Counted from the stretch's first letter, positions 45,821 through 55,186 are shown. The stretch is DNA of 64,000 bases from JACKCP01 sp034007295 (GCA_034007295.1 JAVERC010000015.1:1-64000); one strand, 5' to 3'. The notes: generated by a model not told the origin, from the letters alone. Made by a program: numbers and translations.

Positions 45821-45851
45821 AAAACACGGCTTTTTTATGTCGTGTTTTTTT
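45821..45851 (+). terminator. Terminator after lpdA
   Basis: AAACACG and CGTGTTT stem, loop GCTTTTTTATGT, followed by TTTTT. Lies 34 bp after the lpdA stop. Confidence 0.8.
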
Positions 45852-45953
45852 ATTCAGTTACTAAAAAAAATGACGAAACAAATATATTGAACAAAGTAGA
45901 TAGTTTTGATTAAATAATAATAATTACTCTTTTACCACACTGGTTTTATTTTT

Positions 45954-46415
45954 ATGTTTTTAAAAAAACTAGATAACCCCTCAGGTTTTACTTTAATTGA
46001 AATAATGATTGTCATAGCAATAATCAGTATACTCTCGGCTATAGCAATTCCATTTATGTTTAATTATATATATAAGGTAAAAGTGGTCAGAACAATAACA
46101 GAAATAAAAACCATTGAATCGGCACTCATGCTTTACAACACTGAAAACAATCAGTTCCCTCAAGATCTCGATTCTATTGGATTTGGATCTGCTAAAGATG
46201 TTTTTGGAAATCCATTCAGATACACTCCTATAAAAGGCACAAAAAAAGGAATACTTCGTAAAAACAAATTTTTAGTTCCTGTAAATACAGATTTTGATTT
46301 ATACAGCTGCGGCAAAGACGGAAAAACAACAGCCCCTTTTACAGCAAAAGCAAGCAAAGATGATATTGTAAGAGCAAACAACGGCGGATTTTACGGCCTT
46401 GTAGAAAATTATTAG
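45954..46415 (+). CDS. Type II secretion/type IV pilus-like major pseudopilin
   Basis: 153 residues. Leader MFLKKLDNPSG precedes FTLIEIMIVIAIISILSAIAIPF with Glu at +5. After the helix it has ALMLYNTENNQFPQDLDSIG and the C-terminal FDLYSCGKDGKT, which resembles the GspG calcium loop region. No visible ribosome-binding site ahead of the ATG, which is odd. Stands alone with respect to secretion genes; next to an HD-GYP gene 9 bp downstream. Confidence 0.82.
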   Translation: MFLKKLDNPSGFTLIEIMIVIAIISILSAIAIPFMFNYIYKVKVVRTITEIKTIESALMLYNTENNQFPQDLDSIGFGSAKDVFGNPFRYTPIKGTKKGILRKNKFLVPVNTDFDLYSCGKDGKTTAPFTAKASKDDIVRANNGGFYGLVENY

Positions 46416-46424
46416 GCTTTAAAA

Positions 46425-48503
46425 ATGAAAAATGGGAAATTTTTAAACTCTAAAATTGGTAAAAGACTTTTTATTATTTTCTGCACTTGTGCACTCGTGC
46501 CTTTAATTTTAAACTCTGCAATAACATTTATTCAGGTAAAAAAACAACTTGCAAAACAAAGTGAAGAAAGCCTCCAGATTTCAAGCAAGGCTCTTGGTAT
46601 GGCTGTTTTTGAAAGGATGCTTCTTTTATCAAGTGAATTAAAAAGACTTGCATCTGTATTTGAAACTTTTCAAATTACTACTCTTCCAAATTTGAATGAT
46701 CTCGAGAATATGTTTGTTTCTCTCTTGTATAAAGACAGCAGCGACAAAATATTTTCACTTATCAATACAAAAAAAACAGAAAAAATACCCCTAAAATATA
46801 TAGAACACCTTCAAAATTCAGAAAAGATTTCTGTTTTTACACACAAGACAGATAAACCTCTTTCAAGGGTATTTATTGTTATGCCGATTCAGAAACAAAA
46901 CTCTAAGCCAGAATTTTTTATAGGAGAAATAAATTCATCTTTTTTATGGAAAATAGGCTCTGAAACAATACTTCCACCTCAAACAGAACTAATTGTAATT
47001 GATAATGAGCACAATATAATTGTAAGTTCTGTAGATGACCCTGAAAGCTGCATTAAAAATATGCAGACAAAATCAAAACAGCCAGTATCTGCAAGGTTTG
47101 AATGGTCTGACAAAAATAATAAATATATTGCCAGATACTGGACTATATTCATGCAGTCAAGATTTGACTCAGAGTCATGGACTGTAATTTTAAGCAGAGA
47201 AAAAAATTATCTTTTTTCATCAGCTGCATTTTTCCAAAAAATATTTTTGCTTGTAATAGGACTCTCATTTCTAATAGTGACCTTTTTCAGTATGGTCAAC
47301 ATAAGACTTATACTTGTCCCGCTTGAAAAACTTAAGTCAGGAATAAGCGAAATTTTAAACAATAACCTAAAAACCAGAATAAATGTAAAAAGTAATGACG
47401 AATTTGAAGAAGTAGCAGGTGCTTTTAACAACATGACTGCTCAGCTTGAAAGGCAGTTTAAAACAATACTTACAAACTCTGAAATTGACCGTGCTATTCT
47501 TTCATCCCTTGAACCTGAAATAATAATAAGCAAAATGCTTTTTGGATTAGATGAGCTTCTTTTATGTACTAAGGCAAATATCTGTATTATTGATAGGGAA
47601 AATAGAAAAACTGCAGAAATTTACTCACTTGCAGAAAACAAATTGGATTTAATATCAAAGCAAATTCCTTTTGATGAACAACAAATTAAATTAAACTTAA
47701 AAGATAAAAAATATATTTCCATAACAAAAAAGAATAATTCAAATTTTTATCTAAATACAATTTCTGCTCTACATAAAAACCTCATAATTATCCCCGTCTT
47801 TATAAAACAAAGACTTGAGGCAGTAATTAATCTTAAAATTTTAAATGATTGTTCAGATCTTTCAAAAGACATTGAAAACACTCTCCAGCTTGCAGATCAA
47901 ATGGCTGTAGCACTTGCAAATTCAAACCTTGTAGATGAGCTTGATCAAATGGCTGAAGGAACTTTAAGAGCACTTGCAAGAACCGTAGACGCAAACTCAC
48001 CCTGGACAGCAGGACATTCAGAAAGAGTAAGCGAAATGTGTCTAAAATTAGGCGAAATTCTTGGACTTGACAAAGAAAGGCTTCATAATCTTACAAGAGC
48101 AGCTCTTCTCCATGATATTGGAAAAATCGGGATATCAACTAATATTCTCGACAAAAAAGACAGGCTTTCAGATGAAGAGTATGAAATCATAAAACAGCAT
48201 CCTTTAGTTGGAGCAAGCATACTTGAGCCTATAAAAGTATACAAAAAAATTGTACCAATAGTTCTCCAGCACCATGAACAATTTGATGGAAACGGTTATC
48301 CATACGGACTTTCAGGAAATGAAATTATTATAGAAGCAAGGATAATGGCAGTTGCAGACGTTTATGATGCACTTATTTCAGACAGACCATACCGCAAAGG
48401 ATGGGAAAAAGAAAAAGTTATAGATTTTATAAAGGAAAAATCAGGATCACATTTTGATCCAAGAGTAGTAAAAGCTTTTGATGATTTCATAAAAACCCCG
48501 TAA
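46425..48503 (+). CDS. Membrane HD-GYP cyclic-di-GMP phosphodiesterase-type sensor
   Basis: 692 residues. One membrane helix at about 13-33, a periplasmic sensing region of about 230 residues, a second helix near 275, then a HAMP domain (PLEKLKSGISEILNNNLKTRI...DEFEEVAGAFNNMTAQLE). A GAF-like segment lies at about 350-490. The HD-GYP domain has LLHDIGKIGI near 562 and HHEQFDGNGYPYGL near 618, with all metal-site residues present. It should hydrolyse cyclic-di-GMP. Lies directly after the pseudopilin gene and 39 bp before the deacetylase fusion. Confidence 0.92.
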   Translation: MKNGKFLNSKIGKRLFIIFCTCALVPLILNSAITFIQVKKQLAKQSEESLQISSKALGMAVFERMLLLSSELKRLASVFETFQITTLPNLNDLENMFVSLLYKDSSDKIFSLINTKKTEKIPLKYIEHLQNSEKISVFTHKTDKPLSRVFIVMPIQKQNSKPEFFIGEINSSFLWKIGSETILPPQTELIVIDNEHNIIVSSVDDPESCIKNMQTKSKQPVSARFEWSDKNNKYIARYWTIFMQSRFDSESWTVILSREKNYLFSSAAFFQKIFLLVIGLSFLIVTFFSMVNIRLILVPLEKLKSGISEILNNNLKTRINVKSNDEFEEVAGAFNNMTAQLERQFKTILTNSEIDRAILSSLEPEIIISKMLFGLDELLLCTKANICIIDRENRKTAEIYSLAENKLDLISKQIPFDEQQIKLNLKDKKYISITKKNNSNFYLNTISALHKNLIIIPVFIKQRLEAVINLKILNDCSDLSKDIENTLQLADQMAVALANSNLVDELDQMAEGTLRALARTVDANSPWTAGHSERVSEMCLKLGEILGLDKERLHNLTRAALLHDIGKIGISTNILDKKDRLSDEEYEIIKQHPLVGASILEPIKVYKKIVPIVLQHHEQFDGNGYPYGLSGNEIIIEARIMAVADVYDALISDRPYRKGWEKEKVIDFIKEKSGSHFDPRVVKAFDDFIKTP

Positions 48504-48542
48504 TTCCTTTAATTTACATTTAGAAAAAATAAATGAGGTCTT

Positions 48543-50270
48543 ATGTTTCGCATAAGAAAGATTCTTGACAGCGTTTCAAATGCCAACAAATATGCAATTG
48601 ATCAGGTTCTAGAGATCATAAAAAAACAATTTCCTACAACAAGAATTGATGACCTTTTAAAACTTCCTCTCCAGCTTGTTGACCCTTTAAAATATAAATA
48701 CCGCTCAATTCTTTTTTCAGCAGAAGATCATTTTGGACGTGTTAAAGGCTTTGCCATGCTTTTACACATGTCAGATATTGGAGTAACCTATCTTGAACTT
48801 ATTTCAACAGCACCTCAAAAAACCGGAAAAGGTCTTGGAACAATACTTTATGAACGAATAAGGGAAGAATCAATAAATCTTAAATCAAAAGGACTTTTTT
48901 TTGAATCAAGCATTGATGATGAAAGAATTTCTGACCCGGAAATTCTTTTGCAGAACAAAAAAAGAATGCTTTTTTATGAAAGATTTAACGCATTTCCAAT
49001 AATAAACAATATCTTTGACAGCCCAATTCAACCTGGAGACAAAGATTTATATTATCTTATGTATGATCCTTTAAACAGGACCACCCCACTTGGCCTCGAA
49101 TTGACAAAACAGGTAGCTCGAGCTGTTCTTGAAAGAAAATACAAGGCAATTATTGAGCCTTTACAAATAGAAAAAATTGTAAATTCATTTTGTGATGATC
49201 CTGTTATATTAAGAAAACCCAGATACAAGGCAAAACCTTTTATCCCAAAAGTTCACACAAAGCCTTTAATAGGACTTCTTGTAAACGAAAATCATATAAT
49301 TCATCATGTAGCTGAAAAAGGGTATGTTGAAGCACCAATAAGAATTTCACAAATTTTAAAGGAAATCTCAAAAACAGGAATGTTTAAAAAAATCAAACCC
49401 CGAAAAACACCATTTTCTCTGCTAAGAAAAATTCACGATCCAGAGTATCTTAATTTTTTAAAAAACGTATGCAAAAATCTTCCCGAAGGAAAATCCATTT
49501 ATCCAAGTGTTTTCCCAGGAAGAAATCGTTTTTCTTCCTCAAGGGATATTGAGGTTCAAATAGGATGTTTTTGCACTGACACAATGACTCCCTTAAATAA
49601 AAATGCATATCTTGCAGCAATTGGAGCTATTGACTGTGCAGTAACTGCTGCTGAAATTCTTCTTGAAGACTTTAAACTTTCATATGCTCTTGTAAGACCT
49701 CCAGGACATCATGCTGAATGGAATAAATTTGGAGGTTTCTGCTACTTTAATTCTACAGCAGCAGCTTGCGAGTATCTTTCAGATTATGGAAAGGTTGCCG
49801 TCATAGACATTGATTTTCACCACGGCAATGGAACCCAGGACATTTTTTATGAACGAAACGATATTTTAACCTGCTCAATACACGGGGATCCAGCATGTGA
49901 GTATCCTTATTTTTCGGGATTTGCAAAAGAAACAGGAAGTAAAAAAGGAAAAGGATTCAACATAAATATCCCTCTTCCAAAAAACTGCACAGCATATGAA
50001 TTTCATGAAGCCCTTGAAAAAATAATAAGAAAAGTAAAAAAATTTAACCCGGACTTTATAGTTGCAGCACTTGGACTTGATACAGCCAAAGCTGACCCAA
50101 CAGGTTCATGGAATCTTTTATCAAAAGATTTTGAAAAAACAGGAAAAATGATAGGCCGGATTAATCTTCCAACCCTTATTGTTCAGGAAGGCGGGTACAG
50201 AACAAGAACACTTGGAATTAATGCCAGAAGATTTTTCGAGGGACTTTATATTTCTCATTATTTGACATAA
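48543..50270 (+). CDS. GNAT acetyltransferase fused to histone-deacetylase-like amidohydrolase
   Basis: 575 residues with two parts. Residues about 1-185 read as a GNAT domain: YLELISTAPQKTGKGLGTILYERIREES contains the acetyl-CoA loop QxxGxG-type KTGKGLG. Residues about 235-575 are an arginase/deacetylase fold: VRPPGHHAEWNKFGGFCYFN, DIDFHHGNGTQDIFYE, HGDPACEYPYFSG, ALGLDTAKADPTG and VQEGGY hold the zinc ligands and catalytic histidines. Such deacetylases act on acetylated lysines or acetylpolyamines. Having writer and eraser in one chain is unusual. GAGG precedes the ATG. Confidence 0.87.
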   Translation: MFRIRKILDSVSNANKYAIDQVLEIIKKQFPTTRIDDLLKLPLQLVDPLKYKYRSILFSAEDHFGRVKGFAMLLHMSDIGVTYLELISTAPQKTGKGLGTILYERIREESINLKSKGLFFESSIDDERISDPEILLQNKKRMLFYERFNAFPIINNIFDSPIQPGDKDLYYLMYDPLNRTTPLGLELTKQVARAVLERKYKAIIEPLQIEKIVNSFCDDPVILRKPRYKAKPFIPKVHTKPLIGLLVNENHIIHHVAEKGYVEAPIRISQILKEISKTGMFKKIKPRKTPFSLLRKIHDPEYLNFLKNVCKNLPEGKSIYPSVFPGRNRFSSSRDIEVQIGCFCTDTMTPLNKNAYLAAIGAIDCAVTAAEILLEDFKLSYALVRPPGHHAEWNKFGGFCYFNSTAAACEYLSDYGKVAVIDIDFHHGNGTQDIFYERNDILTCSIHGDPACEYPYFSGFAKETGSKKGKGFNINIPLPKNCTAYEFHEALEKIIRKVKKFNPDFIVAALGLDTAKADPTGSWNLLSKDFEKTGKMIGRINLPTLIVQEGGYRTRTLGINARRFFEGLYISHYLT

Positions 50271-50324
50271 ACGGGAAAATGTATAATTTAAAAATTATTA
50301 GATAACTAAAACAAAGGTAGCAAA

Positions 50325-52742
50325 ATGATAAAATATAGAATAAAAATAAACGGCATGCATTGTGCCAATTGTGCTGCAAGCCTTGAAAAAAAAATTTCAA
50401 ATTTAGAGGAAATAAAAAACACAAATGTTAATTTTGCTGATGAATCCTTAAATTTTGAAACTGAAAAAAAAATTTTTGAAATATTAAAAAAAATAAAAAA
50501 AACTGTAGAAGACACTGGTTTTAAAATTGCCATAAAAAACTCTTTTTTTAAAATTTCTGGAATGCACTGCACAAACTGTTCAATGAATATTGAAAAAAAT
50601 CTCAATTCAATGCCTGGAATAATAAATGCAAATGTAAATCTTGCAGATGAAAGCCTTGAAGCTGAATATATTGATACCATAGTTTCAACAAAAGATATTG
50701 AAGATAAAATCCAATCCCTTGGATTCAAAGCCTTTGAAACTGAAAATGAAGATTTTTTTTCAGAAGACATAAAGGAACTCAAAAATCAAAAAATCAAATT
50801 CATAACAGGCCTTGTCTTTACAATTCCTCTTTTCATTATTTCCATGACTGCTGATATGACAGGCCTAATTCCTTCATACCCTGACTCTTTTGCAATGGGA
50901 CTTCTGCTTTTTGTTCTTGCAACACCTGTTCAGTTCTTTACAGGTTCTGACTATTATAAAGGTGCCTATGCAAGCCTTAAAAACGGTTCTTCAAACATGG
51001 ATGTTCTTGTAGCACTTGGTTCTTCTGCTGCATATTTTTACTCTGCAGTAATCTTATTTAGTCCTTTTAAAGGTGACCATCTTTATTTTGAAACTTCAGC
51101 TGTAATTATAACCCTCATAAAACTTGGAAAAATGCTTGAAGCAAGAACAAAGGGAAAAACCGGAGAGGCAGTAAAAAAACTTCTTGATCTTACTCCAAAA
51201 CAGGTTTTAAGGGAAAAAAAAGACGGAACAACTGAAACAAAAAATCTGTCAGACATTAAAATAAATGACATAATTATTGTAAAGCCTGGAGAAAATATTC
51301 CGGTTGACGGTGAAATAATTTATGGAAAATCAGCAATAAATGAATCAATGCTTACAGGAGAGTCTTTACCTGCAGACAAAAAAGCAGGTGACAATGTTTT
51401 TGGCGGTACAATAAACGTAAACGGACTTATAAAAATTAAGGCAACAGCAATTGGAAAAGAAAGCGTTCTTGCAAAAATAGTTGAAATTGTAAGACATGCC
51501 CAGGGAAGCAAGGCCCCTGTCCAAAAAATTGCTGACAAGGCTGCTTCAGTTTTTGTTCCTTTTGTAATTGTTTCAGCCATAATAACATTTTCCGTCTGGT
51601 ATTATTTTACAGGCGATTTCACAGCATCAATAATAAGACTTACAGCTGTTCTTGTAATTGCCTGCCCTTGTGCACTTGGCCTTGCCACTCCGACAGCACT
51701 TATGGCAGGTGCTGGTAAAGGTGCATTTTCAGGGGTATTGTTCAAATCCGGGGAGGCAATTCAAAAGCTTGCATCAGTTAAGACAATAATTCTTGATAAA
51801 ACAGGAACAGTCACAAAAGGCAAACCTTCCGTCTTAAATATATATGCTGCAGATGAAGGAATAAATGAGGAAAAAATACTTGAAATTGCAGCTTCAATTG
51901 AAAAAAATTCCAGTCATCCTGTTTCCTCTGCAATTACAGAAAAAGGCATTAATGAGAATTCAAAAATATATGAATGCACAGATTTTGAGGAAGTTGGAGG
52001 GATGGGAGTAAAAGGAATAATTGATAATATTGAATATAAAATCGGCAAGGCTTCCTGGTTTGAAAATTTTCCAAAAAAAGCACTTTCAATTCTTGAAGAA
52101 ATTTATTCAAAGGGAAATACCCCTGTAATTTTATCAGAGCAAAATAAAATAAAGGGTATTTTTGAAATTTATGATGAAATAAAGGAAGATTCAAAAGAAG
52201 CGGTTTTAGAACTGAAAAATCTTGGTTTAAGAATTGTTCTTCTTACAGGAGACAATGAAAAAACAGCTGCTAATACAGCAAAAACACTTGGTATTGATGA
52301 TTATATTGCTGAAGCAGCACCTGATTCAAAGGCAGATCTTGTTAAAGATTATCAGAATAAATACGGATTTGCAGCAATGGTTGGAGACGGAATAAATGAT
52401 GCACCTGCCCTTGCAACAGCTTATTCAGGAATTGCACTTGGTACAGGAACTGACATTGCAATAGAATCTGCTGAAATAATACTTCCAGGACACAAAATGA
52501 AACTTTTACCCTACTCAGTAAAACTCAGCCGAAAAACATTTAAGACCATAAAACTAAATCTCTTCTGGGCTTTTATTTACAATATAATTCTTATTCCGGT
52601 TGCAGCCGGAGTTCTTGCACCGTTTCCACAGATGCCTGAATGGCTGAGACAGCTTAATCCAATGGTTGCAGCCTTTGCAATGAGCATGAGCAGTATTATG
52701 GTTGTCAGCACAAGTCTTATGCTTTACAAAAGCAGAAGATAA
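50325..52742 (+). CDS. copA: Copper-exporting P1B-type ATPase
   Basis: 805 residues. Two N-terminal metal-binding domains with GMHCANC (11-16) and GMHCTNC (near 84). The transmembrane metal site is CPCALGLATPTA near 447; the phosphorylation site is DKTGTVTKG near 490; GDGINDAPALA is near 688. C-terminal helix contains MSMSSIMVVSTSLML, typical of CopA. Pumps Cu(I) out of the cytosol. No CopZ or CueR-like regulator nearby. Confidence 0.95.
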   Translation: MIKYRIKINGMHCANCAASLEKKISNLEEIKNTNVNFADESLNFETEKKIFEILKKIKKTVEDTGFKIAIKNSFFKISGMHCTNCSMNIEKNLNSMPGIINANVNLADESLEAEYIDTIVSTKDIEDKIQSLGFKAFETENEDFFSEDIKELKNQKIKFITGLVFTIPLFIISMTADMTGLIPSYPDSFAMGLLLFVLATPVQFFTGSDYYKGAYASLKNGSSNMDVLVALGSSAAYFYSAVILFSPFKGDHLYFETSAVIITLIKLGKMLEARTKGKTGEAVKKLLDLTPKQVLREKKDGTTETKNLSDIKINDIIIVKPGENIPVDGEIIYGKSAINESMLTGESLPADKKAGDNVFGGTINVNGLIKIKATAIGKESVLAKIVEIVRHAQGSKAPVQKIADKAASVFVPFVIVSAIITFSVWYYFTGDFTASIIRLTAVLVIACPCALGLATPTALMAGAGKGAFSGVLFKSGEAIQKLASVKTIILDKTGTVTKGKPSVLNIYAADEGINEEKILEIAASIEKNSSHPVSSAITEKGINENSKIYECTDFEEVGGMGVKGIIDNIEYKIGKASWFENFPKKALSILEEIYSKGNTPVILSEQNKIKGIFEIYDEIKEDSKEAVLELKNLGLRIVLLTGDNEKTAANTAKTLGIDDYIAEAAPDSKADLVKDYQNKYGFAAMVGDGINDAPALATAYSGIALGTGTDIAIESAEIILPGHKMKLLPYSVKLSRKTFKTIKLNLFWAFIYNIILIPVAAGVLAPFPQMPEWLRQLNPMVAAFAMSMSSIMVVSTSLMLYKSRR

Positions 52743-52772
52743 TTATTCAGTATACGTTATTTCAGCAAACCC

Positions 52773-52825
52773 GCTTTTTTCCGGTTGAATCAAGAATTTT
52801 TAAAACTTTTCAACCCGAAAAAAGC
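52773..52825. repeat. Long inverted repeat downstream of copA
   Basis: GCTTTTTTCCGGTTGAA (52773-52789) and TTCAACCCGAAAAAAGC (52809-52825) pair along 17 bp with one mismatch and a 19-nt loop. The stem has T-runs inside instead of after it, so read on the plus strand it is not a standard terminator, though it could still stop copA transcription. Confidence 0.7.
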
Positions 52826-52862
52826 ATAAAATAATAAGTTTTACTGATATTGGCTCTAATTA

Positions 52863-53001
52863 GCTGCTGAACGAAAACGGCCTTTTTTGTACATTCTTAA
52901 GTCAGATTCAAAATTTAATCCTCAAAATACTAAGTGTATTCTAAAGGTTAAATTTTTCATCTTTCTTGAATGAAACAAAATTCTCGTTTTCGGCCAATCA
53001 A
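52863..53001 (+). mobile_element. MITE family 1, copy D (complete, 139 bp)
   Basis: Starts GCTGCTGAACGAAAACGGCC and ends TCTCGTTTTCGGCCAATCAA. Flanked by direct repeats TAATTA at 52857-52862 and 53002-53007. Lies in the copA - aldo/keto reductase gap. The rest of that gap (53008-53128) is AT-rich with only a short CATAAT/ATTATG pair at 53074-53089. Confidence 0.92.
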
Positions 53002-53128
53002 TAATTAAGCACTGGACAAAATAATTAATGTAATTAAATTTAAAAATAAATTTTTAAATTAATTATCAGGTTTCATAATCTTAATTATGAGCTTGATTTC
53101 TTTTTTATGACAAAATTATGGAGAAAAA

Positions 53129-54085
53129 ATGAATTTCTTAAATCTTGGTTCAACAGATATTAAAATCTCAAAAATAATAATGGGAACCTGGCAGGCAGGA
53201 AAGCAGATGTGGACAGGAATTGAGGATTCAGACAGTATTGAAGCAATAAAAACTGCATATGAAAACAATATTACAACATTTGATACTGCTGAAATGTATG
53301 GCAAAGGCCATTCTGAAAAAATTCTTGGACAGACTCTTAAAGGTGTAAGAGACAAGGTTGTTATTGCCACAAAAGCAGCCCCGCAAAACCTTTCAAAGGA
53401 TAAATTGATTTCAGCCTGTGAAAAATCATTAAAAAATCTTGATACCGATTACATTGACCTTTATCAAATTCACTGGCCGGCAGGAAGTTTCGGGTCAAAA
53501 AAAGTTCCTGTTTCAGAAACCCTTGAAGCAATGGATAAACTGAAAAAACAGGGAAAAATAAGAGCTGTTGGAGTTTCAAATTTTTCAAGGGAACAGCTTG
53601 AAGAGGCTTTGAGCTTTTATCAAATCGATTCTGTTCAGCCGCCCTACTCAATTTTATGGAGACATATTGAAAAGGATTTAATGCCTCTTTGCATAGAAAA
53701 CAATATCAGCATACTTTCATACTCTTCAATGGCTCAGGGTCTTTTAACAGGCAGATTCAAGCAAGGACATAAATTTGAAAAGGGTGACAACAGAGCATCA
53801 AACAAACTCTTCAATGGACAAACCTTTGAAAAGGCTTTAGAAATTATTGATGAGCTCAAACCAATTGCAACTGATCTTGGAATAACCCTTTCAAATCTTG
53901 CACTTTCATGGGTTAAAAGCAAAAAAAATACAGCAGCAATTGCAGGTTCAAGAAATAAAAGCCAGTCAAAAGAAAATGCAAAGGCCTTAAATACAAATCT
54001 TCCAGCTGAAATTATAGAATTTATAGATAAAAGAACTTTAGAATTTACAAATATTACAGGCGGAAGTCCTGTAATGTGGGGATAA
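53129..54085 (+). CDS. Aldo/keto reductase
   Basis: 318-residue NADPH-dependent oxidoreductase. TIM-barrel landmarks: TFDTAEMYGKGHSEKILG (Asp52, Tyr57), a KAAP stretch with the catalytic lysine near VVIATKAA, DLYQIHWP with the histidine, and IRAVGVSNFSREQL. The coenzyme site IAGSRNKSQSKENAKAL is near the C-terminus. Physiological substrate unknown; similar enzymes reduce aldehydes or ketones. GGAG precedes the start. Confidence 0.93.
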   Translation: MNFLNLGSTDIKISKIIMGTWQAGKQMWTGIEDSDSIEAIKTAYENNITTFDTAEMYGKGHSEKILGQTLKGVRDKVVIATKAAPQNLSKDKLISACEKSLKNLDTDYIDLYQIHWPAGSFGSKKVPVSETLEAMDKLKKQGKIRAVGVSNFSREQLEEALSFYQIDSVQPPYSILWRHIEKDLMPLCIENNISILSYSSMAQGLLTGRFKQGHKFEKGDNRASNKLFNGQTFEKALEIIDELKPIATDLGITLSNLALSWVKSKKNTAAIAGSRNKSQSKENAKALNTNLPAEIIEFIDKRTLEFTNITGGSPVMWG

Positions 54086-54123
54086 AATTTTATTTTTGTT
54101 TATGATTTTTAAACGGAGGAAAA

Positions 54124-54348
54124 ATGGCTACATTCAAAGAACTTCTCGAACAAAAAAGCAATGAAAAACTTTTTTTTGTTTCAGATTCCGAATTAAGTGC
54201 AATTGAAGAAATTTCTACACAGCTTGAAGATGGAACAAAAGTATATGATCCAATTTTACTTTTCCAGAAAGCGTCTATTTTAGGATATTGGTGCGAAGCT
54301 GATTATAATGAAGAAACAGGCGGTTATTTTTTTGAAAAAGTTAAATAG
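54124..54348 (+). CDS. Small hypothetical protein ended by a MITE insertion
   Basis: 74 residues behind a strong ACGGAGGAAAA ribosome-binding site. Sequence TFKELLEQKSNEKLFFVSDSELSAIEEI...GYWCEADYNEETGGYFFEKVK; no family recognised. Its stop codon TAG is formed by the last TA of the target repeat and the first G of MITE copy E. Without the insertion the same frame would end at TAA in the same place, so the protein is unchanged. Confidence 0.7.
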   Translation: MATFKELLEQKSNEKLFFVSDSELSAIEEISTQLEDGTKVYDPILLFQKASILGYWCEADYNEETGGYFFEKVK

Positions 54349-54487
54349 TTGCTGAACGAAAACGGCCTTTTTGTCCATTTTTGCGTCAGAATCAAAATTT
54401 AATCCTCAAAATACTAAATGTATCCTAAAGGTTAAATTTTTCATCTTCCTTGAACTGAACAAAAAATTCTCGTTTTCGGCCAATCAC
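54348..54487 (+). mobile_element. MITE family 1, copy E (complete, 140 bp)
   Basis: Starts GTTGCTGAACGAAAACGGCC and ends TTCTCGTTTTCGGCCAATCAC. Direct repeats TAAATA lie at 54342-54347 and 54488-54493. The element joins the stop codon of the 74-residue gene. Confidence 0.92.
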
Positions 54488-54514
54488 TAAATAATTAAAC
54501 TTTATTATTTTTAT

Positions 54515-54554
54515 AAAAAATTTTCCCAATCATTTTTGATTGGGAATTTTTTTT
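54515..54554 (+). terminator. Rho-independent terminator beyond MITE copy E
   Basis: TTCCCAATCA and TGATTGGGAA form a perfect 10-bp stem with a TTTT loop, followed by TTTTTTTT. It lies about 165 bp after the small gene at 54124, and originally only about 25 bp after it before the MITE inserted. May also serve the convergent gene at 54590. Confidence 0.9.
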
Positions 54555-54589
54555 AAAAAAAACCAATTCAAATCTGCTCTTTTTATAAA

Positions 54590-55186
54590 TCAATAATATT
54601 GATAAAAACTTTGATCTTCGAGCAGATGCTTAGCCCTATCCATAATTATTTTTAAATCAAAAAAATTAACCAGGCATAAAAGCAAAGAAACAACTGCAAA
54701 AGGCATTATATTATCTTTATTCTGAGTCAAAACAGCCAAAACCATTCCTAAAACTGTAATTGCCTCGTTAACTGCCATTTGAAAAATAAAAGGCTTTAAA
54801 TACCAATCAATCAGACCAATAAGTTTTAACTCGCGTACAGATAAAGACTTAACTTTAGCTAATTGTTCAGGATTAACCTTTTTTGTCTGTGGATTTAAAG
54901 CAATTTCTTCAGGTTTAAGATCTTTCCTCAGCTGATTTGTAAGCCTTGAGTTTGACAAAAAAATTTTCTTAAGCAGCAATGATGTAAAAAACATCCCAAT
55001 TCCAGCAGCATAAAAATAATATTTAAAATTTTCATCAACCTTGCTTATTTCTGAAGTCCATAAAATATCTGATAAATAATAAATAACAAAGACATAAAAC
55101 AGAATAGGCAATGTTAAAGCAAACCATGACATTTTTATTATCATAGATTTCGGCCTAAAAACCTTATCAAACTCGTAAGAATTCAT
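54590..55186 (-). CDS. Hypothetical four-helix membrane protein
   Basis: 198 residues with GGAGAAAA before the ATG. Membrane segments at about 17-40 (WFALTLPILFYVFVIYYL), 58-72, 130-152 and 160-180. A charged cytosolic loop between helices 2 and 3 (RLTNQLRKDLKPEEIALNPQTKKVNPEQ). No family recognised. Faces the terminator at 54515. Confidence 0.65.
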   Translation of the reverse strand: MNSYEFDKVFRPKSMIIKMSWFALTLPILFYVFVIYYLSDILWTSEISKVDENFKYYFYAAGIGMFFTSLLLKKIFLSNSRLTNQLRKDLKPEEIALNPQTKKVNPEQLAKVKSLSVRELKLIGLIDWYLKPFIFQMAVNEAITVLGMVLAVLTQNKDNIMPFAVVSLLLCLVNFFDLKIIMDRAKHLLEDQSFYQYY

